The notes under the pieces are model-generated. The model saw only the letters and a list, made by a program, of their open reading frames with translations. It did no database searches and had not been told where the DNA came from. Source: Roseiarcus sp963813195 (GTDB taxonomy: Bacteria > Pseudomonadota > Alphaproteobacteria > Rhizobiales > Beijerinckiaceae). From it: a stretch of DNA of 64,000 nt. The stretch is taken from assembly GCA_963813195.1 (NCBI GenBank), contig CAWEYC010000025.1, positions 62,001 through 126,000 of the forward strand, written 5' to 3'. Shown here in pieces: positions 36,101-44,166 of the stretch (positions are counted from its first letter, which is position 1; every line of letters starts with the position of its first letter). A program made the translations under genes and the position numbers.

Positions 36101-36641
36101 AAGCCGGGTTCAGCGTCGGCATGAACCACGCCATGAAAGCGACGTCCGATTGATGCGGCATCGACGACGAGACGCAGCCGTGATCGTCGCCGGCGACGAC
36201 CAGCACGCCGCCATGCGGCGAGGAGCCATAGGCATTGCCGTGCTTCAGCGCGTCGCCGGCCCGGTCGACGCCGGGGCCCTTGCCGTACCAAAGACCGAAG
36301 ACCCCCTCCACCTTGCGGTCGGGATTGGTTTCGACCTGCTGCGAGCCCAGCACGGCGGTCGCCGCGAGGTCCTCGTTGACCGCCGGCAGGAATTCGATGC
36401 CGCTCTCGGCGATCAGCCGCTTGCAGCGCCATAGTTCCGTATCGACGCCGCCCAGCGGCGAGCCGCGATACCCCGAGACGAAGCCCGCCGTCTTCAGGCC
36501 AGCGGCGCGGTCGCGCCGGGCCTGGTCGAGAACGATGCGCACGAGCGCCTGCGTGCCGGTCATGAACACCCGGCCGCTGGATTTGAGGTAACGGTCGTCG
36601 AGACGATACGCGGGGAGGGTCGGGTCGGCGCCTTGATCCAT
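33198..36641 (-). CDS. Indolepyruvate:ferredoxin oxidoreductase, fused alpha-beta subunits
   Basis: An 1147-aa single-chain arylpyruvate:ferredoxin oxidoreductase. The N-terminal half is the IorA-like part (pyrimidine domain with GFVSGYRGSPLGGVDTE; TPP domain around CSGCPHNTS, GIGCHFMASW and GGEGVNWVASS). A ferredoxin-like insert follows with Cys clusters VCEGCGDCSVESNC and CNKDFSCLNGFCPS. The C-terminal part is IorB-like (VTGVGGTGVITVGAVLAMAA). It oxidatively decarboxylates arylpyruvates to arylacetyl-CoA with ferredoxin as acceptor. AAGGAG lies eight bases before the ATG. An Lrp-type regulator is divergent, and the phenylacetate genes follow it. Confidence 0.93.
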   Translation of the reverse strand: MDQGADPTLPAYRLDDRYLKSSGRVFMTGTQALVRIVLDQARRDRAAGLKTAGFVSGYRGSPLGGVDTELWRCKRLIAESGIEFLPAVNEDLAATAVLGSQQVETNPDRKVEGVFGLWYGKGPGVDRAGDALKHGNAYGSSPHGGVLVVAGDDHGCVSSSMPHQSDVAFMAWFMPTLNPASVAEYVAFGEYGYALSRFSGMWVGLKAISETVESAASFDLAPPRLFRQPDFTPPPGGLHYRWPDLPGPQIEQRMEAKEDAVLAFAEANPIDRHIYAVSHASYGVVTTGKGHLDLMEALRLLGLGEAECRETGIDIYKVGMVWPLARRDALDFVRGKREILVVEEKRGIIESQFKEYFYDYPGDKPHSMVGKHDEQGEPLIPWIGELSPRLLAPIVAKRLDAAFPGLGLSERAAALRPEAGRLIEISGATRTPYFCSGCPHNTSTKVPEGSKALAGIGCHFMASWMDRETSSLIQMGGEGVNWVASSKFTGNGHIFQNLGEGTYYHSGSMAIRQAIAAKTNITYKILYNDAVAMTGGQPVDGPISVAAIAHNVRAEGVARIALVSDDPGKFSAKEFPDGVTVHDRRELDRVQREMREIAGVSVLIYEQTCATEKRRRRKRGAMEDPKRFAFINDLVCEGCGDCSVESNCLSVEPKETPFGRKRKINLSSCNKDFSCLNGFCPSFVTVEGATRRKKPQSGGFAESARSLPLPALPPLERSYDLLVTGVGGTGVITVGAVLAMAAHLEGKGVSVLDFTGFAQKFGAVLSYLRIAPRPEDINQVRIDQGSADALIGCDLVVSSSPKASGTYRQGTRAVVNSAEMPTGDVVRRRDADLAAPARLAAIARVVGEDNFSTFNANAFAEELFGDAVFANMMLLGFAWQKGLAPVSLDALQRAIALNGVEIERNVEAFAAGRLAAAQPDFAAANPEGEPVETLDEIIARRAAFLVDYQDAAWAEHYRATVERVRAAERAQGSEALTEAVARALFKLMSYKDEYEVARLHMETGFLDELRRNFDGDYKVNYHLAPPFLASGRDARGRPLKRRFGPWIQTPFRLLARMKGLRGTALDIFGYTTERRMERELVGWYESLLDIMIGRLRTEKPQTLLALAQAPMEICGFGPVKEKAVKTVKAEVARLLRPEERPSDRRAA

Positions 36642-36765
36642 GATCCAGCTCCTTGAGCCCTGCCAGATGCATGATCATAGGCGACGGCAGTGGAAAATCT
36701 CTCCAAAGTGTCCTAATCGGTGTCGAACATCGGTAGGCGGCGCCAGGATATACGGACAAGACGGA

Positions 36766-37239
36766 ATGAAATTCCAGCGCGTGGAATTGACCGAAGTCGA
36801 TCGGCGGCTGCTGCGCGTCCTGCAGACCGATGCGAGGATCTCCAACCAGGAACTGGCGGAGCGGGCGGGCATGTCCGCCTCGGCTTGCTGGCGTCGCGTC
36901 AAGCAACTCGAGGAGGCCGGCGTCATTGCCGGCTATCCCGCGATTCTCGACGCCGAGGCCGTCGGGCTGACCTTCAGCGCCGTGGTTCACGTCACGCTGA
37001 CCCGCCACGACGCATCACACACCGCGACTTTCGTCGCTCGCATCGCCGAGCGGCCGGAGGTGCTCGAATGCGTCTCGACCACGGGCGAGGCTGACTACCA
37101 CCTGCGCGTCGCCTGCCGCGACAAGGAGGCCTACAACGCCTTCCTGGAAGACTTTCTCTTCCGTCTGCCGGGGATCGCACACGTGCGCACGAATTTAATT
37201 CTCAGAGAGATAAAATCGACCAGCCGGCTGCCGCTGTGA
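36766..37239 (+). CDS. Lrp/AsnC-family transcriptional regulator
   Basis: A 157-aa Lrp/AsnC regulator. The N-terminal winged helix reads LTEVDRRLLRVLQTDARISN then ELAERAGMSASACWRRVKQL, followed by a RAM effector domain (VLECVSTTGEADYHLRVA). It is divergent from the indolepyruvate oxidoreductase gene with a 124-bp shared upstream region, so it probably controls that gene and the transaminase in response to an amino acid. The start at 36766 matches family length. Confidence 0.92.
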   Translation: MKFQRVELTEVDRRLLRVLQTDARISNQELAERAGMSASACWRRVKQLEEAGVIAGYPAILDAEAVGLTFSAVVHVTLTRHDASHTATFVARIAERPEVLECVSTTGEADYHLRVACRDKEAYNAFLEDFLFRLPGIAHVRTNLILREIKSTSRLPL

Positions 37240-37308
37240 GGTCGCTTCGGCCTTGCGGCGAAAGCCGCCAACCCCAGGTCCTCCTTCAGTGAACCAGGTC
37301 GCCCTTCC

Positions 37309-38184
37309 GTGAATTCGACCGAGATTCCCGTCCTTTCGCTCGCCCTTTCCGCTGGGCCTCCCGGCGCGCTGCGCGCATGGTCGCTCGCCGTCAGCTTCCT
37401 CGGCGATTGCATCGAGCCGCGCGGCGGCCGCGTCGGCATGGGCGCGATCACGGAATTGCTCGCCGCCTACGGCATCGACAACGGCGTCGTGCGCACTTCG
37501 ATGTCGCGCCTTGCCGGAGACGGCTGGGTCACCCGAGAAAAGCTCGGCCGGAACAGCTTCTACGCGCTGACCCCGCTTGCCCTCGCCGAGACTCAGGCGG
37601 CGGCGCGGCGCATCTACGCGCCCGAACATCCAAGCGACCCTTGCGGGTGGCGCGTCTACGTCGCGGCGGATGGCAGTGCGGAGGAGAGACGGCGCGCGCG
37701 CGCCGATTTCGCGCGCCGCGGCGCCGGCTCGCTCGACAAGCAGGTGTACATTCTCCCCGATACGGCGCCGGCGCCTGCGTCGCCCTCGATGATCGCCCTG
37801 TCGGCCGCCGCCTTGCCCGACGAAGCGTCTCGCAATCTGGTGAGGCAGGCTTTCTCCCTCGGCGAAATCGAGCGCGAATACGCGGAATTCTCCGCTGCCT
37901 ACGCGCCGCTGGCCGATCAACTCGGCAAGGTCCGGCGGATCGACGGTTTCGAGGCGCTGGCCGTGCGGGTGCTGCTCATCCACCGATTTCGCCGCATCGT
38001 CCTGCGCGATCCCGGCATCCCCTCGGCCTATCTACCGCCTCGCTGGCCTGGGCTCGCCGCGCGCGAAACCGCGCGGAGCTTGTGGCGCACGTTGTTGGCG
38101 CAGTCGGAGCGATGGCTCGACGCGAATGCGCGATCGCCGGACGGCGAGCTGCCGCCGCGCGCCGGAAGCGCCCCGGGGTTTTGA
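37309..38184 (+). CDS. paaX: PaaX-family transcriptional regulator
   Basis: A 291-aa PaaX-type repressor. It has a winged-helix N-terminus (GAITELLAAYGIDNGVVRTS, then MSRLAGDGWV) and a PaaX C-terminal domain (RIDGFEALAVRVLLIHRFRR, LPPRWPG). PaaX represses paa genes and is released by phenylacetyl-CoA. It lies just before paaA; a 29-bp inverted repeat over the paaA promoter is a candidate site. The start is GTG 37309 with a weak ribosome-binding site. Confidence 0.88.
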   Translation: MNSTEIPVLSLALSAGPPGALRAWSLAVSFLGDCIEPRGGRVGMGAITELLAAYGIDNGVVRTSMSRLAGDGWVTREKLGRNSFYALTPLALAETQAAARRIYAPEHPSDPCGWRVYVAADGSAEERRRARADFARRGAGSLDKQVYILPDTAPAPASPSMIALSAAALPDEASRNLVRQAFSLGEIEREYAEFSAAYAPLADQLGKVRRIDGFEALAVRVLLIHRFRRIVLRDPGIPSAYLPPRWPGLAARETARSLWRTLLAQSERWLDANARSPDGELPPRAGSAPGF

Positions 38185-38221
38185 CCTGGCTTGCACGGCG
38201 GAAGAGCGGGGATATATGTTA

Positions 38222-38259
38222 CAAAAATAGTTGACTGTTGACGATTTTTGATGCATAAG
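38222..38259 (+). promoter_or_regulatory. Likely paaA promoter with overlapping operator
   Basis: TTGACT (38231-38236) and CATAAG (38254-38259) are spaced by 17 bp, a plausible sigma-70 promoter. The -35 lies inside an inverted repeat with arms CAAAAAT (38222-38228) and ATTTTTG (38244-38250). The inner sequence holds a tandem GTTGAC-T-GTTGAC. The start codon of paaA is 45 bp downstream of the -10. A repressor such as PaaX could bind here; that is inference. Confidence 0.45.
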
Positions 38260-38303
38260 ACAATTCGCCAAGCTGGCCGCGCTGGCATGAGTTGGAGGAG
38301 CGC

Positions 38304-39296
38304 ATGTACACGCAGGCGCTGAATGCGAAAGACGCCGAGCCTGTGACGGCGGAAGATCCCCTCGAGATGGCCGCCTTCGTGGCGCGCATCGACGCCGAGG
38401 AGCGCATCGAGCCCAACGACTGGATGCCCGAGCAATATCGGCGCACGCTGATCCGGCAGATTTCCCAGCACGCGCATTCCGAGATCATCGGCATGCAGCC
38501 GGAGGGCAATTGGCTGACGCGCGCGCCGACGCTGAAGCGCAAGGCGCAACTGCTCGCCAAAATTCAGGACGAGGCGGGTCACGGCCTGTATCTCTACGCC
38601 GCCGCGGAAACCCTCGGGGTTTCCCGCGAGGAGCTCTACGAGCAGCTCCTCTCCGGCCGCGCGAAATATTCGTCGATCTTCAATTATCCCACCTTGAACT
38701 ACGCCGACATGGGCGCGATCGGCTGGCTCGTCGACGGCGCGGCGATCATGAACCAGATTCCGCTCTGCCGATGCAGCTACGGCCCCTATGCTCGGGCGAT
38801 GATCCTCATCTGCAAGGAAGAGTCCTTCCATCAGCGCCAGGGTTACGAAATCATGGTGGCGATGGCGAAGGGAACGCCGGAGCAGCGTGAAATGGCGCAG
38901 GACGCGCTGAACCGCTTCTGGTGGCCGTCGCTGATGATGTTCGGCCCGTCGGACACCGACAGCCATCATTCGGCGTTGTCGCTCAAATGGAAGATCAAGC
39001 GGTTCAGCAACGATGGGCTGCGCCAGAAGTTCGTCGACGCGACAGTCCCGCAGGCCCGATATCTCGGTCTGACGATTCCCGACAAGGACCTCGCGTTCGA
39101 CGAGGCGACCGGGCATTGGCGGCACGGTCCGATCGATTGGGACGAATTCAAGCGCGTCGTCGCCGGCGAAGGACCGTGCAATCAGCAGCGCATCAAGCAC
39201 CGCCGGCAGGCGGAGGCGGACGGCGCCTGGGTCCGCGAGGCGGTGTTCGCCCATGCCGCCAACAAGAAGCAGCCGCGGGCGAAGAAGGCCGCCTGA
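38304..39296 (+). CDS. paaA: 1,2-phenylacetyl-CoA epoxidase subunit PaaA (catalytic)
   Basis: A 330-aa catalytic subunit of the diiron ring-epoxidising monooxygenase. Diiron ligands are visible in QDEAGHGLYLY and CKEESFHQRQGYE. It has the PaaA-typical ends PNDWMPEQYRRTLIRQISQH and WRHGPIDWDEFKRVV. It forms a 1,2-epoxide on the ring of phenylacetyl-CoA using O2 and electrons from PaaE, in complex with PaaB and PaaC. GGAGGAG precedes the ATG. It is the first gene of paaABCDE. Confidence 0.96.
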   Translation: MYTQALNAKDAEPVTAEDPLEMAAFVARIDAEERIEPNDWMPEQYRRTLIRQISQHAHSEIIGMQPEGNWLTRAPTLKRKAQLLAKIQDEAGHGLYLYAAAETLGVSREELYEQLLSGRAKYSSIFNYPTLNYADMGAIGWLVDGAAIMNQIPLCRCSYGPYARAMILICKEESFHQRQGYEIMVAMAKGTPEQREMAQDALNRFWWPSLMMFGPSDTDSHHSALSLKWKIKRFSNDGLRQKFVDATVPQARYLGLTIPDKDLAFDEATGHWRHGPIDWDEFKRVVAGEGPCNQQRIKHRRQAEADGAWVREAVFAHAANKKQPRAKKAA

Positions 39297-39320
39297 CTCG
39301 CGGAAGACAGAGGGTTCGTC

Positions 39321-39608
39321 ATGTCGGAAACGCTTATGCCGCTTTGGGAAGTCTTCGTCCGGCCGCGCAACGGCCTCGCGCATCGCCATGTCGGCTCGCT
39401 GCACGCGATCGATGCGGCGATGGCGCTGCAGAACGCGCGCGACGTCTACACCCGGCGCGGCGAGACGTTCTCCATCTGGGTCGTGCCGTCGAACGCGATC
39501 GTCGCTTCGGACCCTGCCGACAAGGGGGTTCTGTTCGAGCCGACCGCCAGCAAGATCTATCGGCACCCGACCTTCTACGAAGTCCCCGACGAAGTCGGAC
39601 ACATGTGA
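39321..39608 (+). CDS. paaB: 1,2-phenylacetyl-CoA epoxidase subunit PaaB
   Basis: A 95-aa small structural subunit of the epoxidase, starting PLWEVFVRPRNGLAHRHVGS and containing ALQNARDVYTRRGE. Its length and sequence match PaaB. PaaB bridges PaaAC units. It lies 24 bp after paaA; its TGA overlaps a GTG that could start paaC. Confidence 0.95.
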   Translation: MSETLMPLWEVFVRPRNGLAHRHVGSLHAIDAAMALQNARDVYTRRGETFSIWVVPSNAIVASDPADKGVLFEPTASKIYRHPTFYEVPDEVGHM

Positions 39609-39619
39609 GCGAGAACGCC

Positions 39620-40384
39620 ATGTCAGAGGCCGCAATCGACCCGCGCTCCCAATGGCTGATCCGTCTCGGCGACGGCGCGCTGATCCTTGGCCATCGTCTG
39701 AGCGAATGGTCTTCGCGCGCGCCGACGCTCGAAGAGGACATCGCGCTGTCGAACCTCGCGCTCGATCTGATCGGGCAGACGCGCGCGCTCTATACCCGCG
39801 CTTGCGAAATCGACGGCGGCGCGCGCGACGAGAACATGCTGGCCTATCGCCGGGCGGAACGCGAGTTCCGCAATCCGCTGCTGGTGGAACAGCCGAACGG
39901 CAATTTCGCCGACACGATGGCGCGCCACTTGCTCTATTCCGCGTTCGCGCTGCCGCTCTACGAGAAGCTCAGGGATTCGAACGACGCCGAGGTCGCGGGC
40001 ATCGCCGCCCGTTCGGCGCGCGAAATGGCGTATCACGTCCGCCACGCGACCGAGTGGATCATCCGTCTCGGCGACGGCACGCCGGAAAGCCATGCGAGGA
40101 CGCAAGGCGCATTCGACGAGCTATGGTCCTATGTGCCGGAATTGTTCGAAGCCGACGCGCTCGATCGGGAGATGGCCGTCAGCGGCTTCGGCGTCGACCC
40201 CTCGACCCTGCGCGAAGCTTTCGACGCGACGCTCGCGCCAGCGCTCAGCGAAGCGACAGTGACGCCTCCCCGGGAAAGCTTCGGCTTGCGCGGCGGCCGC
40301 AAGGGCGTGCACAGCGAGCATCTCGGACATCTGCTGGCGCAGATGCAGTCCCTGCAACGAGCTTATCCCGATGCGCGGTGGTGA
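39620..40384 (+). CDS. paaC: 1,2-phenylacetyl-CoA epoxidase subunit PaaC (structural)
   Basis: A 254-aa ferritin-like structural subunit: LIRLGDGALILGHRLSEW, AREMAYHVRHATEWIIRLGD and the C-terminal EHLGHLLAQMQSLQRAYP. It partners PaaA but lacks a working diiron site in the family. The ATG at 39620 is used; GTG 39605, overlapping the paaB stop, would add five residues. Confidence 0.95.
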   Translation: MSEAAIDPRSQWLIRLGDGALILGHRLSEWSSRAPTLEEDIALSNLALDLIGQTRALYTRACEIDGGARDENMLAYRRAEREFRNPLLVEQPNGNFADTMARHLLYSAFALPLYEKLRDSNDAEVAGIAARSAREMAYHVRHATEWIIRLGDGTPESHARTQGAFDELWSYVPELFEADALDREMAVSGFGVDPSTLREAFDATLAPALSEATVTPPRESFGLRGGRKGVHSEHLGHLLAQMQSLQRAYPDARW

Positions 40385-40385
40385 G

Positions 40386-40892
40386 ATGATGAACCCCCTG
40401 ACATCCTCGGGAGATCGTCGCGCCGAGGCCTGGCGCGCCGCGGCGGCGGTGACCGATCCGGAAGTGCCGGTCCTCACCATCGCCGACCTCGGCATTCTGC
40501 ACGACGTCGCAGTGGACGAGGCGGGCGCCGTGCAAGTGACGATCCTGCCGACCTATTCGGGTTGCCCGGCGATGGGCGTCATCGCGCTCGGCATCGAGAC
40601 GGAGCTCGCCGCCGCCGGCTTCGGCAAAGTGAGCGTCAAGCTCACCAATAGCCCGGCGTGGTCTACGGATCTGATGAGCGACGCGGCGCGCGAAAAATTG
40701 CGCGCCTACGGCATCGCCCCGCCGGGCAAGGGCGCCGGCAAGCGCGCGCTGTATTCAACGCCTGAAGTCGCGTGTCCGCGCTGCGGATCGCGCGAGACGG
40801 AACGCATCTCCGAATTCGGCTCCACGGCGTGCAAGGCGTTGTGGCGCTGCAAGGCGTGCCGCGAACCGTTCGACCATTTCAAGTGCATTTGA
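40386..40892 (+). CDS. paaD: Phenylacetate degradation protein PaaD (Fe-S/maturation factor)
   Basis: A 168-aa protein with an N-terminal MIP18/DUF59 domain (VTDPEVPVLTIADLGILHDV and TYSGCPAM) and a C-terminal zinc-ribbon-like part with paired Cys (CPRCGS...CKACREPF). The family is thought to help assemble metal clusters of the epoxidase system. It starts 1 bp after the paaC stop. Confidence 0.93.
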   Translation: MMNPLTSSGDRRAEAWRAAAAVTDPEVPVLTIADLGILHDVAVDEAGAVQVTILPTYSGCPAMGVIALGIETELAAAGFGKVSVKLTNSPAWSTDLMSDAAREKLRAYGIAPPGKGAGKRALYSTPEVACPRCGSRETERISEFGSTACKALWRCKACREPFDHFKCI

Positions 40893-40902
40893 TGAGGCTG
40901 TC

Positions 40903-41970
40903 ATGAGCCGCTTCCACGCTCTCACCGTCGCCGACGTCAGGCGCGAAACGCCGGACAGCGTGTCGCTGGCGTTCTCGGTGCCGGATTCATTGAAGTCGGA
41001 ATTTCACTTCACGCCCGGCCAGTTCCTCACCGTGCGAGCGATGCTGAGCGGCGAGGAATGCCGGCGCTCCTATTCCATCTGCTCCGGCGCGGGCGAGGCG
41101 GAAATTCGCATCGCCGTCAAGAAGACGCCGGGCGGGCTGTTCTCGACATTCGCCAATGAAATGTTGCAGCCGGGCGCGCAACTGGAGGTCATGCCGCCCG
41201 AGGGACGCTTCACGGCCGAGGCGGGCTATGGCCGCCATCTCGTCTTCTTCGCCGCCGGCTCGGGGATCACGCCGATCCTGTCGATCATCCGCTCGGCGCT
41301 GGCCGCGAACCCGCGCACGCGCGTGACGTTGTTCTACGGCAACCGTACGACCAGCTCGATCATGTTTCGCGAGGCGCTCGACGATCTGAAGGATCGTTAT
41401 CTCGATCGCCTCGCGGTGTTCCATGTGCTGTCGCGCGAATCGCAGGACATCGACCTGCTCAACGGGCGCATCGACGGCGAGAAGGTCGCGCTGCTGGCGA
41501 GGACGATCGTGCGGCCGAGCGAAGTCGACGGCTATTTCCTCTGCGGGCCGTACTTGCTGGTCGAAGACGGACGCGCGGCGCTGCTGGCGGCGGGCGCGGA
41601 CCCCTCGCGCATCAAGAGCGAACTCTTTTCGACCGAGGGAACGCCAAGACCAGCTCCGATCGTCGTCAGCCTGGGTGACCGGCCATCGACCGCCGCGCGC
41701 GTCGATTGCGTGCTGGACGGCGTGACCTACCACCTCGACGTCAAGGCCGATCAACACGTGGTCGACGCGGCGCACGAGCAGGGCGTGGAGCTTCCCTATT
41801 CCTGCAAGGGCGGCATGTGCTGCACCTGCCGCTGCAAAGTGGCGGAGGGCGAAGTGGTCATGGATGTGAACTATTCGCTCGAGGCGTGGGAAATCGAGGC
41901 CGGCTACGTGCTGGCCTGCCAATCGCGGCCCGTGGGCTCGAAGGTCAAGCTCGATTTCGACGCCGCGTGA
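40903..41970 (+). CDS. paaE: 1,2-phenylacetyl-CoA epoxidase reductase PaaE
   Basis: A 355-aa electron-transfer subunit. It has an N-terminal FAD domain (RRSYSICSG), an NAD domain (FFAAGSGITPILSIIRSAL, FLCGPYLLVED) and a C-terminal plant-type 2Fe-2S ferredoxin (ELPYSCKGGMCCTCRCKV...LACQ). It passes electrons from NADPH to PaaA. It is the last gene of the paaABCDE run; repeats and a convergent TetR gene follow. Confidence 0.95.
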   Translation: MSRFHALTVADVRRETPDSVSLAFSVPDSLKSEFHFTPGQFLTVRAMLSGEECRRSYSICSGAGEAEIRIAVKKTPGGLFSTFANEMLQPGAQLEVMPPEGRFTAEAGYGRHLVFFAAGSGITPILSIIRSALAANPRTRVTLFYGNRTTSSIMFREALDDLKDRYLDRLAVFHVLSRESQDIDLLNGRIDGEKVALLARTIVRPSEVDGYFLCGPYLLVEDGRAALLAAGADPSRIKSELFSTEGTPRPAPIVVSLGDRPSTAARVDCVLDGVTYHLDVKADQHVVDAAHEQGVELPYSCKGGMCCTCRCKVAEGEVVMDVNYSLEAWEIEAGYVLACQSRPVGSKVKLDFDAA

Positions 41971-42013
41971 TCGCGGGGTCGCGGCGCGAGACTGTTGAGG
42001 AATGGAGGCGCCG

Positions 42014-42113
42014 CCCTCATCCGGCCCTGCGGGCCACCTTCTCCCGCACGCGGGAGAAGGGACGCGATGCTTAACCCCCTCGCCCGCTTGCGTGAGAGGG
42101 GTTGGGGTGAGGG
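42014..42113. repeat. Intergenic palindromic repeat cluster
   Basis: Two elements sit back to back. The first (42014-42060) starts CCCTCATCCGGCCCTGCGGG and ends with the hairpin CTTCTCCCGCACGCGGGAGAAG. The second, read on the other strand, starts CCCTCACCCCAACCCCTCTC and ends at GCGAGGGG. Both resemble REP-like elements scattered in many proteobacterial genomes. They lie between convergent paaE and the TetR gene and may act as terminators. Confidence 0.65.
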
Positions 42114-42120
42114 CAAGCGG

Positions 42121-42774
42121 TCACCTGCGATCGAGCCTGCGCGCCGGCGGCGCGGCGCGTTCGCCGATCTCCCCCGGCGCGAGCCGCGCGGCGCCGTCGA
42201 CGAAGAGGCGCGTCACCAGTTGCGCATAGGCGTCGCGGCTGATCGGCTTGTCGTCGCGAAACCAGAGATAGCTCCAGTTCAAGACGCCGAAGAGCGACAT
42301 CGTGATCGGCTTCAGCAGCGTTTCGCCCTCTTCTTTCAGCGCCGGATTGAGGCGGGTCAACGCTCCCGCGACAATATTGACGAGCCGCCGCTCGAGCGCG
42401 CGAATGACGCGTTGCTGGGCTTCCGTCAGCTTGTCGAGCTCGTTGATCTGCACCTTGTGCATCGCGTCGGCGTCGCGATAGGCGAATAGCGCCGTCGTGA
42501 TCAGCCTCTGCAAGTGCTCTTCCGGCGGCAGGCTCGAATCGTCCGCCGCTTCGACCTGGCGCACGAGATCCAGCAGATGCTCGTGAATGATGTCGAAGAG
42601 CAGCGCGTCCTTGCTCGCGTAGTAATGGTACAGCAGCGCCTTCGACACCTCCGCCCCTTCGGCGATGTCGGAAATCGAGGTTCGATCGAATCCGTCGCGC
42701 GCGAACAGGCCGGCCGCGACTTGCAGCAAGGCGTTGCGCTTATCAGCGTAATCGGCGGCGCGAATGCGTGCCAC
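42121..42774 (-). CDS. TetR-family regulator of phenylacetate genes (PaaR-like)
   Basis: A 217-aa TetR regulator. The helix-turn-helix is TSISDIAEGAEVSKALLYHYY (about residues 32-52), followed by a TetR_C-type ligand domain (AYRDADAMHKVQINELDKL). It follows paaK by 37 bp, so it is probably cotranscribed. A TetR-type inverted repeat between paaG and paaN (45573-45594) is a candidate target. The start is GTG 42774. Confidence 0.85.
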   Translation of the reverse strand: MARIRAADYADKRNALLQVAAGLFARDGFDRTSISDIAEGAEVSKALLYHYYASKDALLFDIIHEHLLDLVRQVEAADDSSLPPEEHLQRLITTALFAYRDADAMHKVQINELDKLTEAQQRVIRALERRLVNIVAGALTRLNPALKEEGETLLKPITMSLFGVLNWSYLWFRDDKPISRDAYAQLVTRLFVDGAARLAPGEIGERAAPPARRLDRR

Positions 42775-42811
42775 GGGATCGCGTTCCTGGGTTGGGAGAT
42801 GGGTCCGCCTA

Positions 42812-44122
42812 TCACGATCTCGGGCGAAGGTCCAAAACGCGCTTGGCCTTGCCTTCCGAGCGCTTGACCGCGCCGGGATCGACCACGCGGACGGAGACCG
42901 AGACGCCGACCATCGACTTGACGTGATGCACGAGCGCCTCGGCGTGCGCCGCGCGCTCAGCCTCGCCCGCGGCTTCGGAGCGCGCTTCGACGACCACCGT
43001 CATGACGTCCATGCGGTCGCGCTTGTCCAGCTCGAGCTGGAAATGCGGCGCCAATCCGTTGCATTTGAGGATCAGCTCCTCGATCTGCGTCGGAAAGACA
43101 TTGACGCCGCGAAGGATGATCATGTCGTCCGAGCGGCCCGTCACCTTCTCCATGCGGCGCATCGAGCGCGCCGTTCCCGGCAACAAGCGGGTGAGGTCGC
43201 GCGTGCGGTAGCGGATGATCGGCAGGGCCTCCTTGGTGAGCGAGGTGAAGACGAGTTCGCCCTGTTCGCCGTCCGGCAGCACCGCGCCCGTCTCGGGATC
43301 GATGACTTCGGGATAGAAGTGGTCTTCCCAGACATGCAGGCCGTCCTTGGTCTCGACGCATTCCATCGCGACGCCGGGGCCGATCACTTCGGAGAGGCCG
43401 TAGATGTCGACGGCATGCATGTCGAAGGCGGCCTCGATCTCGCCGCGCATCGCGTTCGTCCACGGCTCCGCGCCAAAAATGCCGACTTTGAGGCTCGAGG
43501 CGCGCGGATCGCGCCCCGCCGCGCGATACACATCGAGGATCGCCAGCATGTACGAAGGCGTCACCATGATGATGTCGGGCTTGAAGTCCTCGATCAGATG
43601 CGCCTGCCGCTCAGTCATGCCGCCGGAGACCGGAATCACGGTGCAACCGAGCTTTTCCGCACCGTAGTGGGCGCCGAGGCCGCCGGTGAAGAGCCCGTAG
43701 CCGTAGGAGATGTGCACCTTCATCCCGGGCCGGCCGCCGGCCGCGCGAATGGAGCGGGCGACGACGTTCGCCCAGGTCTCGATATCCGCCGCGGTGTAGC
43801 CGACGACCGTCGGCATGCCGGTGGTGCCCGACGAAGCGTGGATGCGGCTGACCTTCTCCATCGGGGTCGCGAACATCCCGAAGGGATAGGTCTCGCGCAG
43901 ATCCTGCTTGGTGGTGAAGGGAAACTTCGCGAGATCGGCCAGCGACTTCAGATCGTCCGGATGCGCGCCGGCCGCCTCGAACTTCTTGCGATAGTGCGGC
44001 ACGTTGTCATAGGCGTGGCGCAGCGACCATTTCATGCGCCGCAGTTGCAGCGAGGCGATTTCGTCGCGCGAGGCCGTTTCGATGGCCTCGAGACCGTTCC
44101 TGTCGGGGGAGAGATCGAGCAT
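42812..44122 (-). CDS. paaK: Phenylacetate-CoA ligase
   Basis: A 436-aa adenylate-forming ligase: SSGTTGMPTVVGYT (P-loop), IFGAEPWTNAMRGEIE, DIYGLSEVIGPGVAMEC, YRTRDLTRLLPG and the C-terminal MIILRGVNVFPTQIEE. It activates phenylacetate with ATP and CoA. The start at 44122 has AGGAAAC upstream. It is on the minus strand with the TetR gene downstream, and a repeat element separates it from paaI. Confidence 0.95.
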   Translation of the reverse strand: MLDLSPDRNGLEAIETASRDEIASLQLRRMKWSLRHAYDNVPHYRKKFEAAGAHPDDLKSLADLAKFPFTTKQDLRETYPFGMFATPMEKVSRIHASSGTTGMPTVVGYTAADIETWANVVARSIRAAGGRPGMKVHISYGYGLFTGGLGAHYGAEKLGCTVIPVSGGMTERQAHLIEDFKPDIIMVTPSYMLAILDVYRAAGRDPRASSLKVGIFGAEPWTNAMRGEIEAAFDMHAVDIYGLSEVIGPGVAMECVETKDGLHVWEDHFYPEVIDPETGAVLPDGEQGELVFTSLTKEALPIIRYRTRDLTRLLPGTARSMRRMEKVTGRSDDMIILRGVNVFPTQIEELILKCNGLAPHFQLELDKRDRMDVMTVVVEARSEAAGEAERAAHAEALVHHVKSMVGVSVSVRVVDPGAVKRSEGKAKRVLDLRPRS

Positions 44123-44166
44123 GGCGTTTCCTCGATATGTTGCCGTTATCTTGAGCTGCCGTTCGT

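Noticed and set aside
34855..37008. A 717-codon alternative frame over the indolepyruvate oxidoreductase gene
   Set aside because: It overlaps a clearly conserved enzyme on the same strand in another frame and is Arg-rich with no motif.
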